Shown here one piece after another: positions 11,691 to 24,901 of a stretch of 64,000 bases of DNA. The position numbers and the translations under genes are program-made. The DNA lies in contig CAJQUW010007865.1 in assembly GCA_907163375.1 (NCBI GenBank), forward strand, positions 1 through 64,000, read 5' to 3'. A model generated the notes under the pieces. It had not been told where the DNA came from, did not search any database, and saw only the letters and a program-made list of their open reading frames with translations. Positions within the stretch are counted from its first letter, which is position 1. Each line of letters begins with the position of its first letter. The DNA is from Prostheceraeus crozeri (taxonomy: Eukaryota; Platyhelminthes; Polycladida; Euryleptidae).

Positions 11691-12629
11691 TAAATGATTG
11701 AAGCCAGTTTTAATTAAGTAATGGGATGTTTGTCACGATGTCAATCAGTGACTCATTTGGACGTCTCTTAGGAGTACTTTGATGACGTACGTTGGATGTC
11801 CCGGCGGGACGTCATGCTGACGTCCTGTGATACCTCCACTGAGACGTCTTTTTTACTGTCAAATAAGACGTACTAGCCATCCTGGAATGACGTCGTCATG
11901 ACATCCCGCTGACGTCACATGTTTACTGGGAAGTTGACATAACTATAGCAGCATTAGGGAATATAAACAGGAGACTCAACATTCTTGTCATAGGCATCTG
12001 ATTAGGAAATAATCGAAGCATAAAAATTAGTGACAAAGTAACACCATCCAAAGACAATGAATAGTTTACATTGATTAAGCATATTTAACATCATCTCTTC
12101 ATCGACGTCAAAAGTGACTTCTCTTTTGACCCGCTAACCTTGCCAATTCTAGAAGACATAAAGTGAAGGTTCAGTGACCAGGGAAGTATTGTACTTTATT
12201 ATTACTAATCACTTGAAACTAGAAAATTGAGGATGTCTTCAATGTTAAGATATATCGTCATCTCTTCGACGCGTCGAAGATAGGCTATGACGCGTCATCT
12301 CTTAGACGGCGCGATTTTCAATTTCTTTTCTAGCTTTGCCAAATCTGAGTGGATTGTGGTTTGACATATGAAAATGTTGAAATAGGATGATATCACAATG
12401 TTTTGAGGCACATCTTCATTAAAAATCGAACATTTTTTCTGGGGACAAAGAAATCACGAAATTCTCTGGAGTTCACCAGGTAAGACGATGCGAGTTGCTG
12501 AACTTTTTAATGATGTTATTGTTTCATGCATGTATATCACCTATCGTTCCGGACCTCTTAATAAGTAGGACTTAATAATTAGGCGAGACGAATGCTGGCG
12601 TGCGTTATTAATTTTGAATGGATATACTG
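11690..12629. repeat. Block D, second copy, left part (with GACGTC repeat 11735-11935)
   Basis: Homologous to 4690-5625. It is interrupted at 12630 by the TIR element and resumes at 18013. No gene was seen. Confidence 0.85.
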
Positions 12630-13710
12630 CCCTGTGGTAAAGGCGACGTCGGGTCAACGTCGGTCAGTAAATTTTGGTCGGCTACTGGTCGGCCAAAAAT
12701 ATTGTGTTGGCTCATGGTTGGCACTGGTCGGTTTACTATGGGCCAAAATTTTATGTGGGTGGATTTTAGTCGAATTTTAGTTGGCCAAGGTCGGCCGAAA
12801 ATGCTGTGTTGGCACATAGTCGGCCAATGTCGGCATATGGTCGGCCAATTATCTATGGTTGGATCGTGTTCGTATTTCAATTGGCCATGGTCGGACTAGA
12901 GTATTGTTGGCTTCCCAATGGCAAGATCTTAAGAGGGATATCGGACATTATCTGGGAATTCTTTCAGCATCAGAATTTTCTACAGTGCTGAATCCTCGAA
13001 TGCAGTTGTACCTGTTCTAGGTTTCATAGCGAATCATGCATTGTAATAGAAAATACAACTGCGGTTTTATATGTGTTGAAGCTGGTTATCGAATGTAAAA
13101 CCCATATTATGTTCATTGCGTATTTCCCATCTAAAAACATGTTATTGATGATCTCTATTCTTTTTAAATCATCGGTAGTGTGGCTACAATAAGAAATAGA
13201 CTCGCTTTGAAATAATCAATCGACTGCTATATATATGGACCTACGCGGTTCTATTTCAGTGAGCCCATGTTGTTGATTTTGATTGATACAGTTGTATTCG
13301 CTAAATTACTTCACTAAAAATGTCTGAACTTTAGATAATGAATCAAAAAGATGCGTTAAGATCAGCTCACTCAGTCTGTGAGATCTGATCTTACTACGCT
13401 ATCCTTCTATCACTATAGAAAAATTCTGCGTCAATACAGTTGTGAAGATTCATTCATTTGTCAGAACAGTAGCGGTCGATAATTCCCCGCCGCGTCCTTG
13501 CAACAAACCGTCTATGCCTGTGACTCACAGTGTGCGTGGTTTGTCGTCTGGTGTTCCCTGCTTGTTTCATTGTCCTCGCCGTCAAGTGGAAAGCTGCGCA
13601 GTAGCTTGACTGCTCGTTCAGTCTCTTGCATGGTCTGTCACAGCAAAGCGCACAACGAGCCCAGTGTTTTCATTAACAATCATTCGCACCAAGCGTCGTC
13701 GCAGCAAAGG

Positions 13711-13756
13711 ATATTTAAATACATATATGCGCCTTCTTTCTTCATCTATCATCAGT
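13711..13756 (+). promoter_or_regulatory. Possible core promoter inside the 5.4-kb element
   Basis: ATATTTAAATACATATATG is followed about 35-40 bp later by an ATCAGTTTTG initiator-like sequence, in a locally less AT-rich stretch (13480-13700). No convincing coding sequence follows. Confidence 0.25.
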
Positions 13757-14396
13757 TTTGTGATCGCACCTGTGCTTTTGTCATTTACTCATCCATCATA
13801 GTACATGGAATGTTACTTACGAGACTACCTCACTGAACTACAGCATTATTGACGTATCGAAGTGATAGATAACTCTTTCAACGATACTGAATTATCATAA
13901 TAACTCGAAAATTATGAACGCTCGTGTGCAGTCAGTTGTCACGTGTATGAGAGATTTTCCACGCAAGGAAGCAATCAAATTCCCTCTCAATTTACTTATG
14001 CAACAGGATTTAAACCATGCATCTCATGTTATTGTGCATCAAACTACATAGAAAGGGTAAGTTTCAAAATGCAAGCTCAATTTTTACTTGCAAGTCAACA
14101 TGTAGTGTGCATGAAGCAACTTATGGGTTATCACCCCCACTTTTCAAATTTTTCTAAAACTTTTAGAATAAACCAATTGTCACAAAACTTCGTCATGCCA
14201 ACGTAGTTGGGTATATTTTCCACCCACAGAAAAAGATTTATGCAAATCGGACAAGTAGCCTACTTTTAAACTAGGGACGATAAAGTCAAATGTCCCAATG
14301 TCAACATGCAGGTTGATCTGACTTCGTCTGTTCGATGCATTTTACATTCGTGTCCTGTGCGCATTGTTCTCTCTCTGTTTTCGTCTCATCCACTGC

Positions 14397-15633
14397 TAGT
14401 GATGCAAATGGAAAATTTTCCAATTTTTTCAAAATTTTCCGGAAAATTTTGAAATTTTTTTTCTGGTGATTGACGTTTTTGCCATTGTTTTGGAGGCTTG
14501 TTGCAGTCGTTTGAAAAGACTATGTAATATTCAAAGACCGAAAACTTCTCTATCATCCCTGCATGTTGACTTTTGGAACCAACTGCACCCTCTATGTCTA
14601 TTTCAGATCTTTCCAGCTGAATATCAGACATTAAATGGATTTCAGATTTCTCTAATTGAATTTCAAATATCTGTCAGAAACTCAACTTTGAAAGGATCTT
14701 AGATTCAACTGGAGAATCTCCAATTCATCTGGAAAAGTCTGAAATTCATTTAAGTATATCTGAAATCGATTGGGAACTATCTGAACCAGCTAGAAATGGA
14801 TATCGAATGTGCAGTTTGTCCTCCACGAAGATATCGGACAATACGCTAGAAGCTATCATATAGATATTCTTCCACTCATCACAGATATCTTTAGTTTCCA
14901 AATATCTCACGAGTTTACAGTCCTTATATATCGCTCATATATGGTCGCTCATGTATAAATGGTGTGTTGGACTGTGTACTTGTGTTTCACATGTTCATCA
15001 ACATATGGAGAATTTGTATCATTGCAATCAAGGCTGCATAATTGAAAGCTTAACTTTCAAGCCATAAACAAACTCCCAGATAAAGTGCATTATTTTTGCT
15101 CCAGATCTTTCACAATGCATGAAATTATATCCCCATTGTAAAGGAAAAAAATTCTCGTTGTCCCAAAAGATGTCTGTGTTATAACATTAAAAATGGCAAC
15201 AAATTGCCACAAGCCACTGGTGGCGAAGGAATGCTCAAAAATCCACGGACGGGATTCGTATTGCTACGATTGCAAAGAGTGCGATTGTTTTAATCGAAAT
15301 GATATGATGAAAGCAAGAGTTTTATAACAATTCTATTGATGTGTCTATGCTTCTGCTATGATGGAAAACGTAAAAATTATATCACAAAAATTCAAATTTT
15401 TTCATTTTTCAAAATCGTTTTATTCAAAATAATGATCAAAATCACCAGTTTTAGACCCATTCTATTGGTGTGTAGCTGCCTCGGCTGTGGAAGCGGTCAA
15501 AGCATAGGGCCTATCACAAAAAATCAGAACTTTCAAAATTTTCCAAATTTTTCCGATATTTTCCAATATTTTCCAAAATTTTCCATGGAAAATTTTGATT
15601 TAAAATTTTCCGGAAAATTTTCATCACTACCTA
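14397..15633. mobile_element. hAT-like non-autonomous element nested in the inverted-repeat element
   Basis: The left end TAGTGATGCAAATGGAAAAT and the right end ATTTTCATCACTACCTA are inverted repeats. An 8-bp target duplication TCCACTGC flanks it (14389-14396 and 15634-15641). The relative at 42140-42756 has the single uninterrupted equivalent of this site. TAGTGATG termini and 8-bp duplications fit the hAT superfamily. No transposase was recognised. ATTTTCCGGAAAATTTT palindromes sit inside both ends. Confidence 0.75.
15193..15327 (+). CDS. 44-aa cysteine-rich ORF inside the hAT-like element
   Basis: An ATG-started frame of 44 codons contains six cysteines, four clustered as CYDCKECDC (residues 24-32), plus His6 and His18. 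The arrangement could bind zinc, but it does not match the BED finger of hAT transposases or any family I can name. It may be the remnant of a longer coding region or chance. No promoter or splice context supports it. Confidence 0.2.
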   Translation: MATNCHKPLVAKECSKIHGRDSYCYDCKECDCFNRNDMMKARVL

Positions 15634-16071
15634 TCCACTGCTATTTTAAATATTCCCACGACCACTATCCGACCACACTTTTTTAAGTTAAATGTTTAAG
15701 TTTGCGGGATGTGGCTCTGGTCATAATTGTTACTTCACGAATATCTCAAATCTATTGCTATTGGCTCAGATGATGGGGTCAGAAGAAGTCAGATCAAGCT
15801 GTGACATCGCTACATTTCAAGTTATCTTCTCTCAATCAAAAAGTACTAGCCCAATTTGCATGAATTTTGGTATGCGAGTAGAAAATATGCTCAACTAAGT
15901 TTACTGCAAGATTTGTGACGATTCATTCACTTTTGTTGATTTTACACACATTTCTAAACGTGGGGGAGGTATCAAGTACCAACATGTTTTTTGAAGGCTC
16001 AAATCAACAAATTTGAATGTTATTTGGATTCAATATGATCATGATGATGTAGAGACCTTCCGCATCTGCTC

Positions 16072-16166
16072 CCCGGTGAAAAAAATGTCGGGATCTCTTG
16101 GTGAATTGTCGGTAAATTGTCGGCCCGACAATTTACCGACAGATCCCGACAGTTTTTTTCACCGGG
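16072..16166. repeat. Near-perfect 95-bp hairpin
   Basis: The sequence begins CCCGGTGAAAAAAA and closes TTTTTTTCACCGGG. Arms of about 45 bp containing GTCGGGATC and GGTAAATTGTCGG pair with almost no loop. It is probably a miniature foldback element. Confidence 0.8.
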
Positions 16167-17547
16167 TCCTGATTATCTTTATCTGCTCCTGTAATTTCGT
16201 AATTACGACTTAAAAATTTATGCTACAAATTAAGTATAGGCTTCATTCTTCTCAATTACTTCATTTTTGAAACTGATTGACGTGCCTTATAAATTATGCA
16301 GTGTATTATCAGTGTAATCAATTAAGACTTACTTTTAATTACAGACCTAGATTCTGTTACGCAATTTAGAAAAATAATTTTGATGTTTTATGATAACTAG
16401 AAAGTTTATTTACATGTTAACTCACTGCTACTCTTTCATCTCAAAAAGTGCTTTTTGATCTGAAATTATTATTGGTATCTTACTTTGGTCTAGGTCTAGC
16501 TGGTGCATGTTTACTATCACCATGAATTACATGTACATCAAAATATGTCATCACATAAGCGGTTGTCAAGTGGGCACTACATTTGCAGATTTCATTTCAT
16601 TTTGATTAATAGATATATTAAAATGAAAGTATTATTGAAATTTAACAAAATAAAGCAATAGTAAATTCATTTTATCTATCTAGCCTACATACTGTCTCAA
16701 CAAGCAAAGTTGGAATTATTTACTTTTACTATTGACTAATATGATAATATGATATATGATTAAATGTTTAATATGATTTAAAATGTTTAACTTAACCCTT
16801 CAAGCCTTTTATTTGCAAACTGAATAGACTTGTAAGACATTCTTTGGCTATTCATTACACCGTTTAGATTACACAGTTTCAGATCCTCTAAAATCTGCGA
16901 GATTTCTTTCCAAACAATCATATGTCTCTGTATTATTTCTGACAAATGTGTCTATTTGGTACAGTTGCCAATAATTGCTTTTGGAATAAACATCATCAAT
17001 TTCATGAATCCAGTCTTAATAACGAAAGATGAATGTCATTCTCTAATTCTGGTGAGCTTGAGACTTTTATTCATCATGTGCCAACTTTAACGGATTTTCT
17101 TGTAATTGTAGAATAATTTATGAATGAATTTCACATACACCGAAAATGTACTTGTTGAAATCATATCTTCAGCAAACAAAACCCATTGCGATGAAATCTC
17201 AAAACAACCATTTGGAGTTCGACTGCAGAACACATGACAATCATAACAAGGTGAGTGCATATTTCCTAACTTGGTAATAACTATTTGTAGTCTGTGCCAT
17301 GGGGTTTCACTAAGGCCAAGCCAATTGAGTCGGTGACCACCAGTGTGTCGACGATCAATCCAAGTCAAGCATGTAGTTAAAACAACAATATGTAGTAAGT
17401 GTAATAAAATGCTTTGGTAAAATGAAGCAAATTTATGCAACTTTGGTAAAATATCATCAAAGAACAGATACTGCTCACCGTGTTTCACAAATATGCACGG
17501 ATGCGCTAATGGTTTTTGAATTATATTTTGACAACATTTTTTCATAC

Positions 17548-17616
17548 GTTTCTGATAAAACTAACTATTAACCATTTGGGGACAAGGACGAAAGATAGTT
17601 AGTTTTATCAGAAACT
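17548..17616. repeat. Short hairpin
   Basis: GTTTCTGATAAAACTAACTA is repeated in inverse at 17597-17616 around a ~27-bp loop. Confidence 0.75.
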
Positions 17617-18012
17617 TCAGGCAAAATGATGATAAAAATGCCTAAAAGAGAGTGTAATATTTCACTCAAGTTGCATGGATTTAACTCTATTTGGCCATGG
17701 CTTTTCATTACACTCACTAGTTATTGTTCCTCGAACCGCGTGCTTGACTTCAGATTGATGGTCGGCAAATTGGTGGTCACCGACTCACTGGCCAACTATG
17801 AGCCAACGCTAGGTCAATGGTCGGCAAATTGGTGGTCACAGACATACTGGCCAACTGTGAGCCGACGTCGGCTTTGGATCGCAATGCGACCATTCGCCAA
17901 CCGTCGGCATATCAGCGGCCACCGACTCACTGGCCAACTGTCTACCAACGTCGGCAGAAAGTCGATTTGGCCGATCGTGCGACCTCGAGCCGACGTCGCC
18001 TTTACCACAGGG

Positions 18013-21000
18013 TGATCTGCTTTGATATGGAGTTTTTATCAAACCTTCACATTTTTCATCGCAAAAGTATGATGGTGCATGACTTTTACAGATGATATCA
18101 TGACTTGCTTAAACATTAAATATGAATGACAATGTCCTCTCCTTCCAGACATTGTCATCTCGTATCTCAATGTCATTACCTAATCTCACCTCCACGTTAT
18201 TGTTATTCTGCAAATATCTCAATTCGCCTTGTCATCTCATTCATTCTCTTTTGTATACGTGTTTTTCAATTGAAAAAATATACGTTTCTGATATTCTGAT
18301 ACAGCTTCGGTAAAAAGGATACCTTCAGGCTGTGTAGCAAAGTCATATTGCAAGACTGCGTCCGAGACTTGAAATATTTTTACTTTCAATAGTTTTCTGA
18401 TGTCATCTCTTGACAATATATAAACCCGACCTCGCAAACATTCCCTTGAAGGCATAAGTAACTGTGCCAAATAAAAAACAAACAGGAACAATGCGTGGTT
18501 CATACTGGCCTCTATTCACAGAGTCATTGCACATGTATTCAACAGTCGTGTGCTATCAATTTTACACGGAATGTCTAACAATCGTAATTGGGCTATCCCC
18601 ACTACATCTTCATTCGATCAATAGCCTAATTTAACTGCAAAGGGCAACTTTAAGTGTACATACATGTTTGCTTTCCTCGAGAAAACTATTACACAGACGA
18701 AGTGAAGGTTCTCGACGAAATGTCAGGGGATAAACACAAAAAATTAAGCGAAAGCTGACTGTATAATCGATTTCAAAAACTGTTACATCCAATATAAAAA
18801 ATGACCGGTAAGCAATGAACAACGCAAAGCATCTACCGGAGTAGTAGGTAACAAAATGGGTAGCCAAGAAAGGTCACAATGATGGCACAAGATATGTACA
18901 GACAAATAACAACAGAGGGTCTGAAAATACACGACAGACTACCTTACTGCACAAATTGCCGGGCGCAATTATTTCGTGTACACATTTGAATGATTTTTTC
19001 ACTGAACAGTACGAAATAAATGACATGAAACAAAAAGAATGCTTCGAAGGACGAATCATTTAAATGCACTTGGCTTCTGATATCGTATAAGGTGCATCGA
19101 AGGAAATATCCGAGTTCAATACAAAGTGCTTTGTCTCCTTCGATTACCTGGAAATAAAAAGGACGTTTATTAGTGAACTTATTCTTCTACACACGCGAAA
19201 ACATTTCTCGTCATTGTAAATTCTCTGATGATTTCATTCAATAACCAAAAATCTAAGAATGCCAAAGCAAGTATAAATTTCAATAAATCATGTGAAAAAG
19301 CACGGCGAACAGGTTGCTGGGTTCCGTATCACCAAACGGACGTTCCCACTCGCTGACTTGTCTGACCAGAAGGCTATACAGGTGCTCCATACACACGACC
19401 GGACAGGCGGTATAAAAGTCAATGCGATATAATCGTTCTGAAATTCCAATTATGCAACTTTAGATAGATAACTACTTTCCACTTAATATGATAAATAGAA
19501 GGCGCCGAAGTAGAAGACAGTCGGTGTTTGGAAGACGCTTTAACACACGTGTTTTGGCCTAGGAACTGTTTCTTCCGCAATAAGATAAAGTAAAACTCAA
19601 ATATTTTAACCAAATTTTCGCTTTGTGCTTTGTCAAGGATGTAATTGAAAGTTAAAATTCAGCCAGATCATCGGTGGTCTTCTTCAAACAGACAGAAGGC
19701 GCTGGACGCCGATGATCTGTTTGAATTTTAACTTTCAATTAAAACGACGATCTGAAACTGATTGGGGATTTTTTAACTTACTTACTTCCGAAAATCAACT
19801 ACTTCGGAAAATGTGAATCCTCATCGTGGAATTCCTATCATTGATTGCATTTGAAAATTGATAACTTAACCTCAAATATTTTTCAGTTTTCAAGGTCGAT
19901 GCGGAGTTCGAACTCATGCAGAATTGCTCTAATTATCAAAAACCTGTCATTCATTTGCCAATTGTTTGGATTACAACGATGTAGACTTATTCAGTTGGTT
20001 AATTACCAACTAGATGGGATTCATGTCGTTGCAAATACAGCACGTGAGTTGCATCTTTCTGTGAGTATGGACAAGAAGACCCTCTCATCTGGAAAGGATG
20101 CCGAGTTGGCCGCCTAGATAGCCAAAAATACAATAAGATTGACAGTTATCTTGTGGCAGAGCTAACTATAACCATCAACCACTTGACGGCGTTATTTCTT
20201 AAAATATGTGAAGGTTTCATGGAGTTGAAGACTGAATTAGTATTGCTTTCTGAACATGACAAAAGGTTGAACGAAAACTCACACTGACTGGACATATTCA
20301 ACAATATACGCACGTGTATTAGCTGAAACTATATAGCAGAAGCGTTGATAGCTTCACAATAACAAGAAGTGAATAAAAGGAGCCGTTCATATATCCAAGG
20401 ACTCGAGTGATGCCTGCAAAGATATTTCCAGTATCCTTGCCAGCACGAACATTTGGGATATTTCAGAAGTAGACACCGCTAAATAACACATTTACCTGGA
20501 ATTTTACAAACTTACAACTTCTGTAAAGTTCGTCAAGAAATTGAGTGAATATTTCAAGCATTGGCTCCTTCTTTCGAGAAATTTCACGCTGCTTACATTT
20601 CGGATGTCCATCATGTGGATCCTCTTCGGCCTCACGGGTCCCGGATCGCGAGTTCTCAGCCACTGTCAGAGAGACCGACCACTTGTTGATATGTCGAGAG
20701 ATTGACTCATGTTGGGGTCAACTTTCCAAAAAGTATTTGGTAACATATACGAAATTATCTAGCATGTTCCTTCATAGAATACATAAAATAGTTGATGGTT
20801 TTTACAATATTTTACAAATTGACATTGAAGCAAGTAATTCTACGGCTCGAAGTAAGCAGTTTTTTTGTTCGTAGTACGAAATTCAGCATTACTGACACTG
20901 CTTATCAAATAACAAGTAATATATGAACCATCTAAAATAGCGAAGAGACGACAGTGGTTGTGATAACAGTTTCAATGAAAAACTGGACGACCGATTCAAT

Positions 21001-21645
21001 TGTCGAGGATAGTTTTACTCGTGCTTGAGGTTTAAAACTGTTGCCTGACGACGAATTCCACCGCCTTTGGGTTTTGAATGAAAAAAGTCACTCTTGTTTC
21101 TTGTCTAGTTTCCTGCTAAGTGACGTGATGATGTAGTGAAGCGTCTGTGGACTTCAAAATACACACAGAATTCTGACAGTTCTCAACTTCAATTGTCTTT
21201 CAAAATATTTATCGGAGGAGAAAACTACAGAAATGTCGTTCTGGGATGTGTCTCGACAATTTAGCGATGTTCCTGAGTTCATCAAACACAAGCAACTTTC
21301 AAAATAAAGAGATATAAAAGCAATGACGAGACAAACATTCCCTGCATAAGGATGAAAACAAAGATCAAAATATTTTGAACTAGATGCTGGAAGCCACGAC
21401 ATACATTGAAAGTCTATCTCATGCAGAATGATGCAGTTCACAATTCTCCTATGATGATTGTGGTTTGACAGCGCACTGTTTGAGCAGTGTTCAGATGAAA
21501 CCATGAACAGCTTTGAAAAGACGATACATTCTCATGTCACAATGACCACCGATTCACTTGGTTGTGACTCGGCCCTATAAACATGACCACAGAATTAGCC
21601 ACGTCGTCTCTTCTTCCGTTTGACTAGAAGGGAAGCATTGGAACA
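18013..21645. repeat. Block D, second copy, right part
   Basis: Homologous to 5630-9284, starting directly after the TIR element. It ends at the same point where the first copy is joined to the Tc1. No confident gene was seen. It carries the second copies of the hairpin (19642-19745) and of the possible decayed exon (20524-20720). Confidence 0.85.
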
Positions 21646-22178
21646 TGCAACGTAAATGAAATGGCACAATCTCCTGACTAAATACCATAGCAATCGAAAA
21701 ATGAGCAGCCAGTTCAACATCAAACACGCCAAATTGTGCAAAGTTTCAGTGACTGTTATCAACCGGATCACACAGCAAAGAGACACAGACGATGTCACGT
21801 TCTACAGAGAAGTTTGTGAGCGTTTTTTAATGCGCCTGCCAACTTTTTTTAAAATGATCGGAGTGCCCAGCATTATCAAGAAAACATTTGCGCAATGATC
21901 TGAATTCTTCGAATCTGAAAGAGTCGTGGCGATCGGAGCATTTTGAAGGAATTCAGAGCAATCCGCAAGCGACGCACGACTATTTTTCCTATCTCTGTGA
22001 GGTATTGAAAATTTTTTTGCCCACTTATTAAGTTCCTGCATGTGCCATCTGTTTGATTCAGTTTGCACTTCTAGCAAAGGGAAACGATTAAACAATCTAA
22101 TTCTGTAGGCAGGACCGTTTTAAGGGGATTTCATCCATTTCACGTGAAATGGGCTGCCAACTGAGATTGATGTGAAAC
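21646..22178. other. Short inter-block region, part shared with unit 2b
   Basis: 21796-22178 matches 51873-52255. 21646-21795 has no second copy in the window. No gene was recognised. Confidence 0.6.
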
Positions 22179-23287
22179 GGACCCTCGAGGGCCGGCCCAC
22201 AACTAAAAGACGAGGGCGAGTCCCTCGAAAAGTCGTCAAAAAGTCGAGGGCCAGCCCTTGACTTTCCAAAAAAATACCACCCCCTTGCGTTGTACTACTA
22301 AAAAGTACAACGCAAGAAGGGTGGCAAGTGGCATAAATCTGAAAACTATTGAACCTACCTTAGATTTTTATTCACGCAGGTCGATAGTGTCACTCCACTA
22401 AGTGTTCCATGTACTAATAGAAAAATAATAACACTCTGTTAGAACCGAAACATTCGGGGGCAGTGACAAGTTCCGCGAAGACTGAAGACCATGACGTCTG
22501 AAATATGAAAGAAGGTTCTCAAGATTATGTAATATCATTGTTAGAAATAGCCTATACATCATTACAATTTTAGAAATTGTTTCCTTAGCTCTTGCTTCAT
22601 AATTTTAGGTTAATGTTTATAAGAAAATGATAATATCACTCACACGGCATAATTGGATGATCATATAACCCTGCAATTATAAAAAGGAAATATTTGTCTG
22701 CAGAGAGGCGATCAGGAGTGTTATAGGCCAGCATACTATCCCAAGCATATGAAACGGATTTCATTAAAAATGTTGTTGGGTTGGCAATAAAATCTCACGA
22801 AGACAGACTGAAAAATTGATTGATCGACCAATATCAAATATTACAATTATACATAGGAGGATGCTATTACGTTCGAGTTTAAAGCTGATTAAGGACACGG
22901 TCGTTTGTAATGTAATCCACTCTGTATTATAGAGATAGGCTTAATCAATAACCGAAGATTTTAGAATTCATAAATAATTCAGCGCTTTCGTTTCATTTGT
23001 TAAATACAGAATATCTACCGAGAACACGGTAGGATGTCTGATGATAATTTGAGAAGCTCTTCGAAATCCTGTTGTATGTAAAGCAAGGGATTATATCAAG
23101 ACCATGTAGGTCGTATCGTCAGGGCAGACTGTACATTGCTAAGTTCCGAAAATTCAATGCATATCAACATGGCTGTCAACGCAGTAGAGATAAAGCGGTA
23201 GATGAAACAGGACAGTAATAGCAGAATATCTGTGCACGAATCAGTATAAAAATGAATTTGTACATACAGCCGAAGCTCGATTCAATT

Positions 23288-23512
23288 CTGGCGACGTGAC
23301 ATTAGACGGGCAAAATCAATCAATACGGCATGTAGAAACCAGTGAAATAGATTAAGTTAACAAAGCACTTTAATTGAATATCTTTAATAAGAGTACAACG
23401 GTGTTTCCTACTTATTAAAGATATTCAATAAAAGTCCTCTGTTAACTTAATCTGTTTCATTGGTTTTCACGTCGTATTGATTGATTTTGCCCGTCTAATG
23501 TCACGTCGCCAG
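23288..23512. mobile_element. 225-bp foldback miniature element
   Basis: It starts CTGGCGACGTGACATTAGAC and ends with the reverse complement. The arms run about 110 bp with few mismatches and meet near 23402. No target duplication was evident. It is a typical MITE-like foldback of unknown family. Confidence 0.8.
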
Positions 23513-24901
23513 GTTTGACTTTATCTCATTGCAGCGAACCATCAGTTAGCGCCAACGCTGTGCAAAGTATCTTGCAGTCAAAGCTCGATAATTTAGAGCA
23601 TAAATACCAGGTTTTCTATCTCTTAACTATTGAAAATCTGAATTCAAAAGCAACTTATATAGGCCGCCAAATATACAAAAAAATGCCGCGGCCGTATGAT
23701 CTTAATTGACCGAAGTCTTAATTATCCGTGTCCGAATTAACGAGCTTCATCTGGATTTACTGTATTCATGCGAAGCGATTCGTTTACGATGTCAGTCTGT
23801 CCCCACGATTCGATTTGAATGGTCGTGAAATGTTGGCTTGCTTTACCTATAGTCAAACATTTATAACCAGAGGAACATTTTTTACATCACATCTAATTCA
23901 AAAGTTATCTGTTGAAATATTTCAGTTAATTCAGTGTTTGGTATAATGTGTAGTGCGTAGGTTAACCGCTATTATTTACTAAATTTATCTATCATCACTT
24001 CATTCGATACCCGATACGAATTTCGTTTGATAAATAATCCATTCCATCAATATTTTCGGCTCAGGATATTCCTCGCATTTTCTATATTGTAATTTGATTT
24101 ATAATCCATTAATAAGATCAATCAATTTACACAGCGATGTCCACAGGTATCAGTCAGGCAGCTCCATAAGTAGAGACACAAATGGAACGTCTAGATTATT
24201 CTGCGCTATTTCTCTTTGTGAAATGAAGCGATGACCTCTATTTCACCCCTCGAGTTGAAATGTGATATTCAAATTGCGCTGCGCTATCGAAGGCGCACGA
24301 GAAAGTTATCTGTTATCGGGCTGGACTGGACAAAGCGCGCTTCTATTAATAGAACTCTCTCTCTCTCTCTCCCTCACTGTATCACAGGCTTGAAGCGATC
24401 GAGATATTATGCAACACTCATTGAGGATTCTTCCATTCATTCACAATTTAATGAATGAACAATAATGCAACTTGCAACCTTGATTGACGAAAAAATTGAC
24501 AAGCATTGAAATTCAGGCATGGTCAGAATCATGGTCAGAATGATATAAAGAATGATATGAAGTTCAGGGTAAGTCAAGAATTTTGAGTAATTATCTGCAT
24601 TGTCATCGATGCGTCATGCAAATGTATAAAGTATCGCAACCAAAAATGTTTGTCGCAACATTTCACGATTGAATGCATCATCATCATGTAGCGAAAATCA
24701 CTGAGAGAAATGAGAGCTAAGGTAATTTATTCCAAGGAAAAACTTGCCTAGATATGCCAGACAGCCGATCGATGACAGTTTTGGGCCAGTCCACTAACAT
24801 CAGAGATACGTTTTTCTTAGAAATCACAACAAATTCGCTGATCAATGTGTGTGACAACTCTGAGTCGTTCTTATTCAAAATTAGAGTTCGTGTGAACTTA
24901 A

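Larger units (their letters stand above)
14116..15980. mobile_element. Inverted-repeat miniature element, interrupted by a hAT-like element
   Basis: The left end CTTATGGGTTATCACCCCCA and the right end CGTGGGGGAGGTATCAAGTACC are imperfect inverted repeats continuing inward for over 100 bp (AAAAGTA, TTTGCAT and GATCTGACTT motifs on both sides). It is homologous to the uninterrupted element at 42140-42756. Removing 14397-15641 restores a similar ~620-bp structure. Confidence 0.7.
12630..18012. mobile_element. 5.4-kb unclassified DNA transposon with perfect TIRs
   Basis: The element starts CCCTGTGGTAAAGGCGACGT and ends with its reverse complement. The perfect terminal repeat is 23 bp. Comparison with the empty site at 5625-5640 shows a 2-bp target duplication TG (12628-12629 and 18013-18014). 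Subterminal regions at both ends (about 12650-12900 and 17760-17990) are packed with GGTCGGC/GCCGAC words, as in CACTA-type and some other superfamilies, but the termini do not read CACT. No transposase domain was recognised inside. The minus frame 17087-17545 has no known motif. It carries two nested elements and two hairpins. It is probably non-autonomous or too diverged to classify. Confidence 0.85.

Noticed and set aside
17087-17545. 152-codon minus frame as transposase of the 5.4-kb element
   Set aside because: No DDE-type, HTH or zinc-finger motif could be seen; the frame may be chance in AT-rich DNA.
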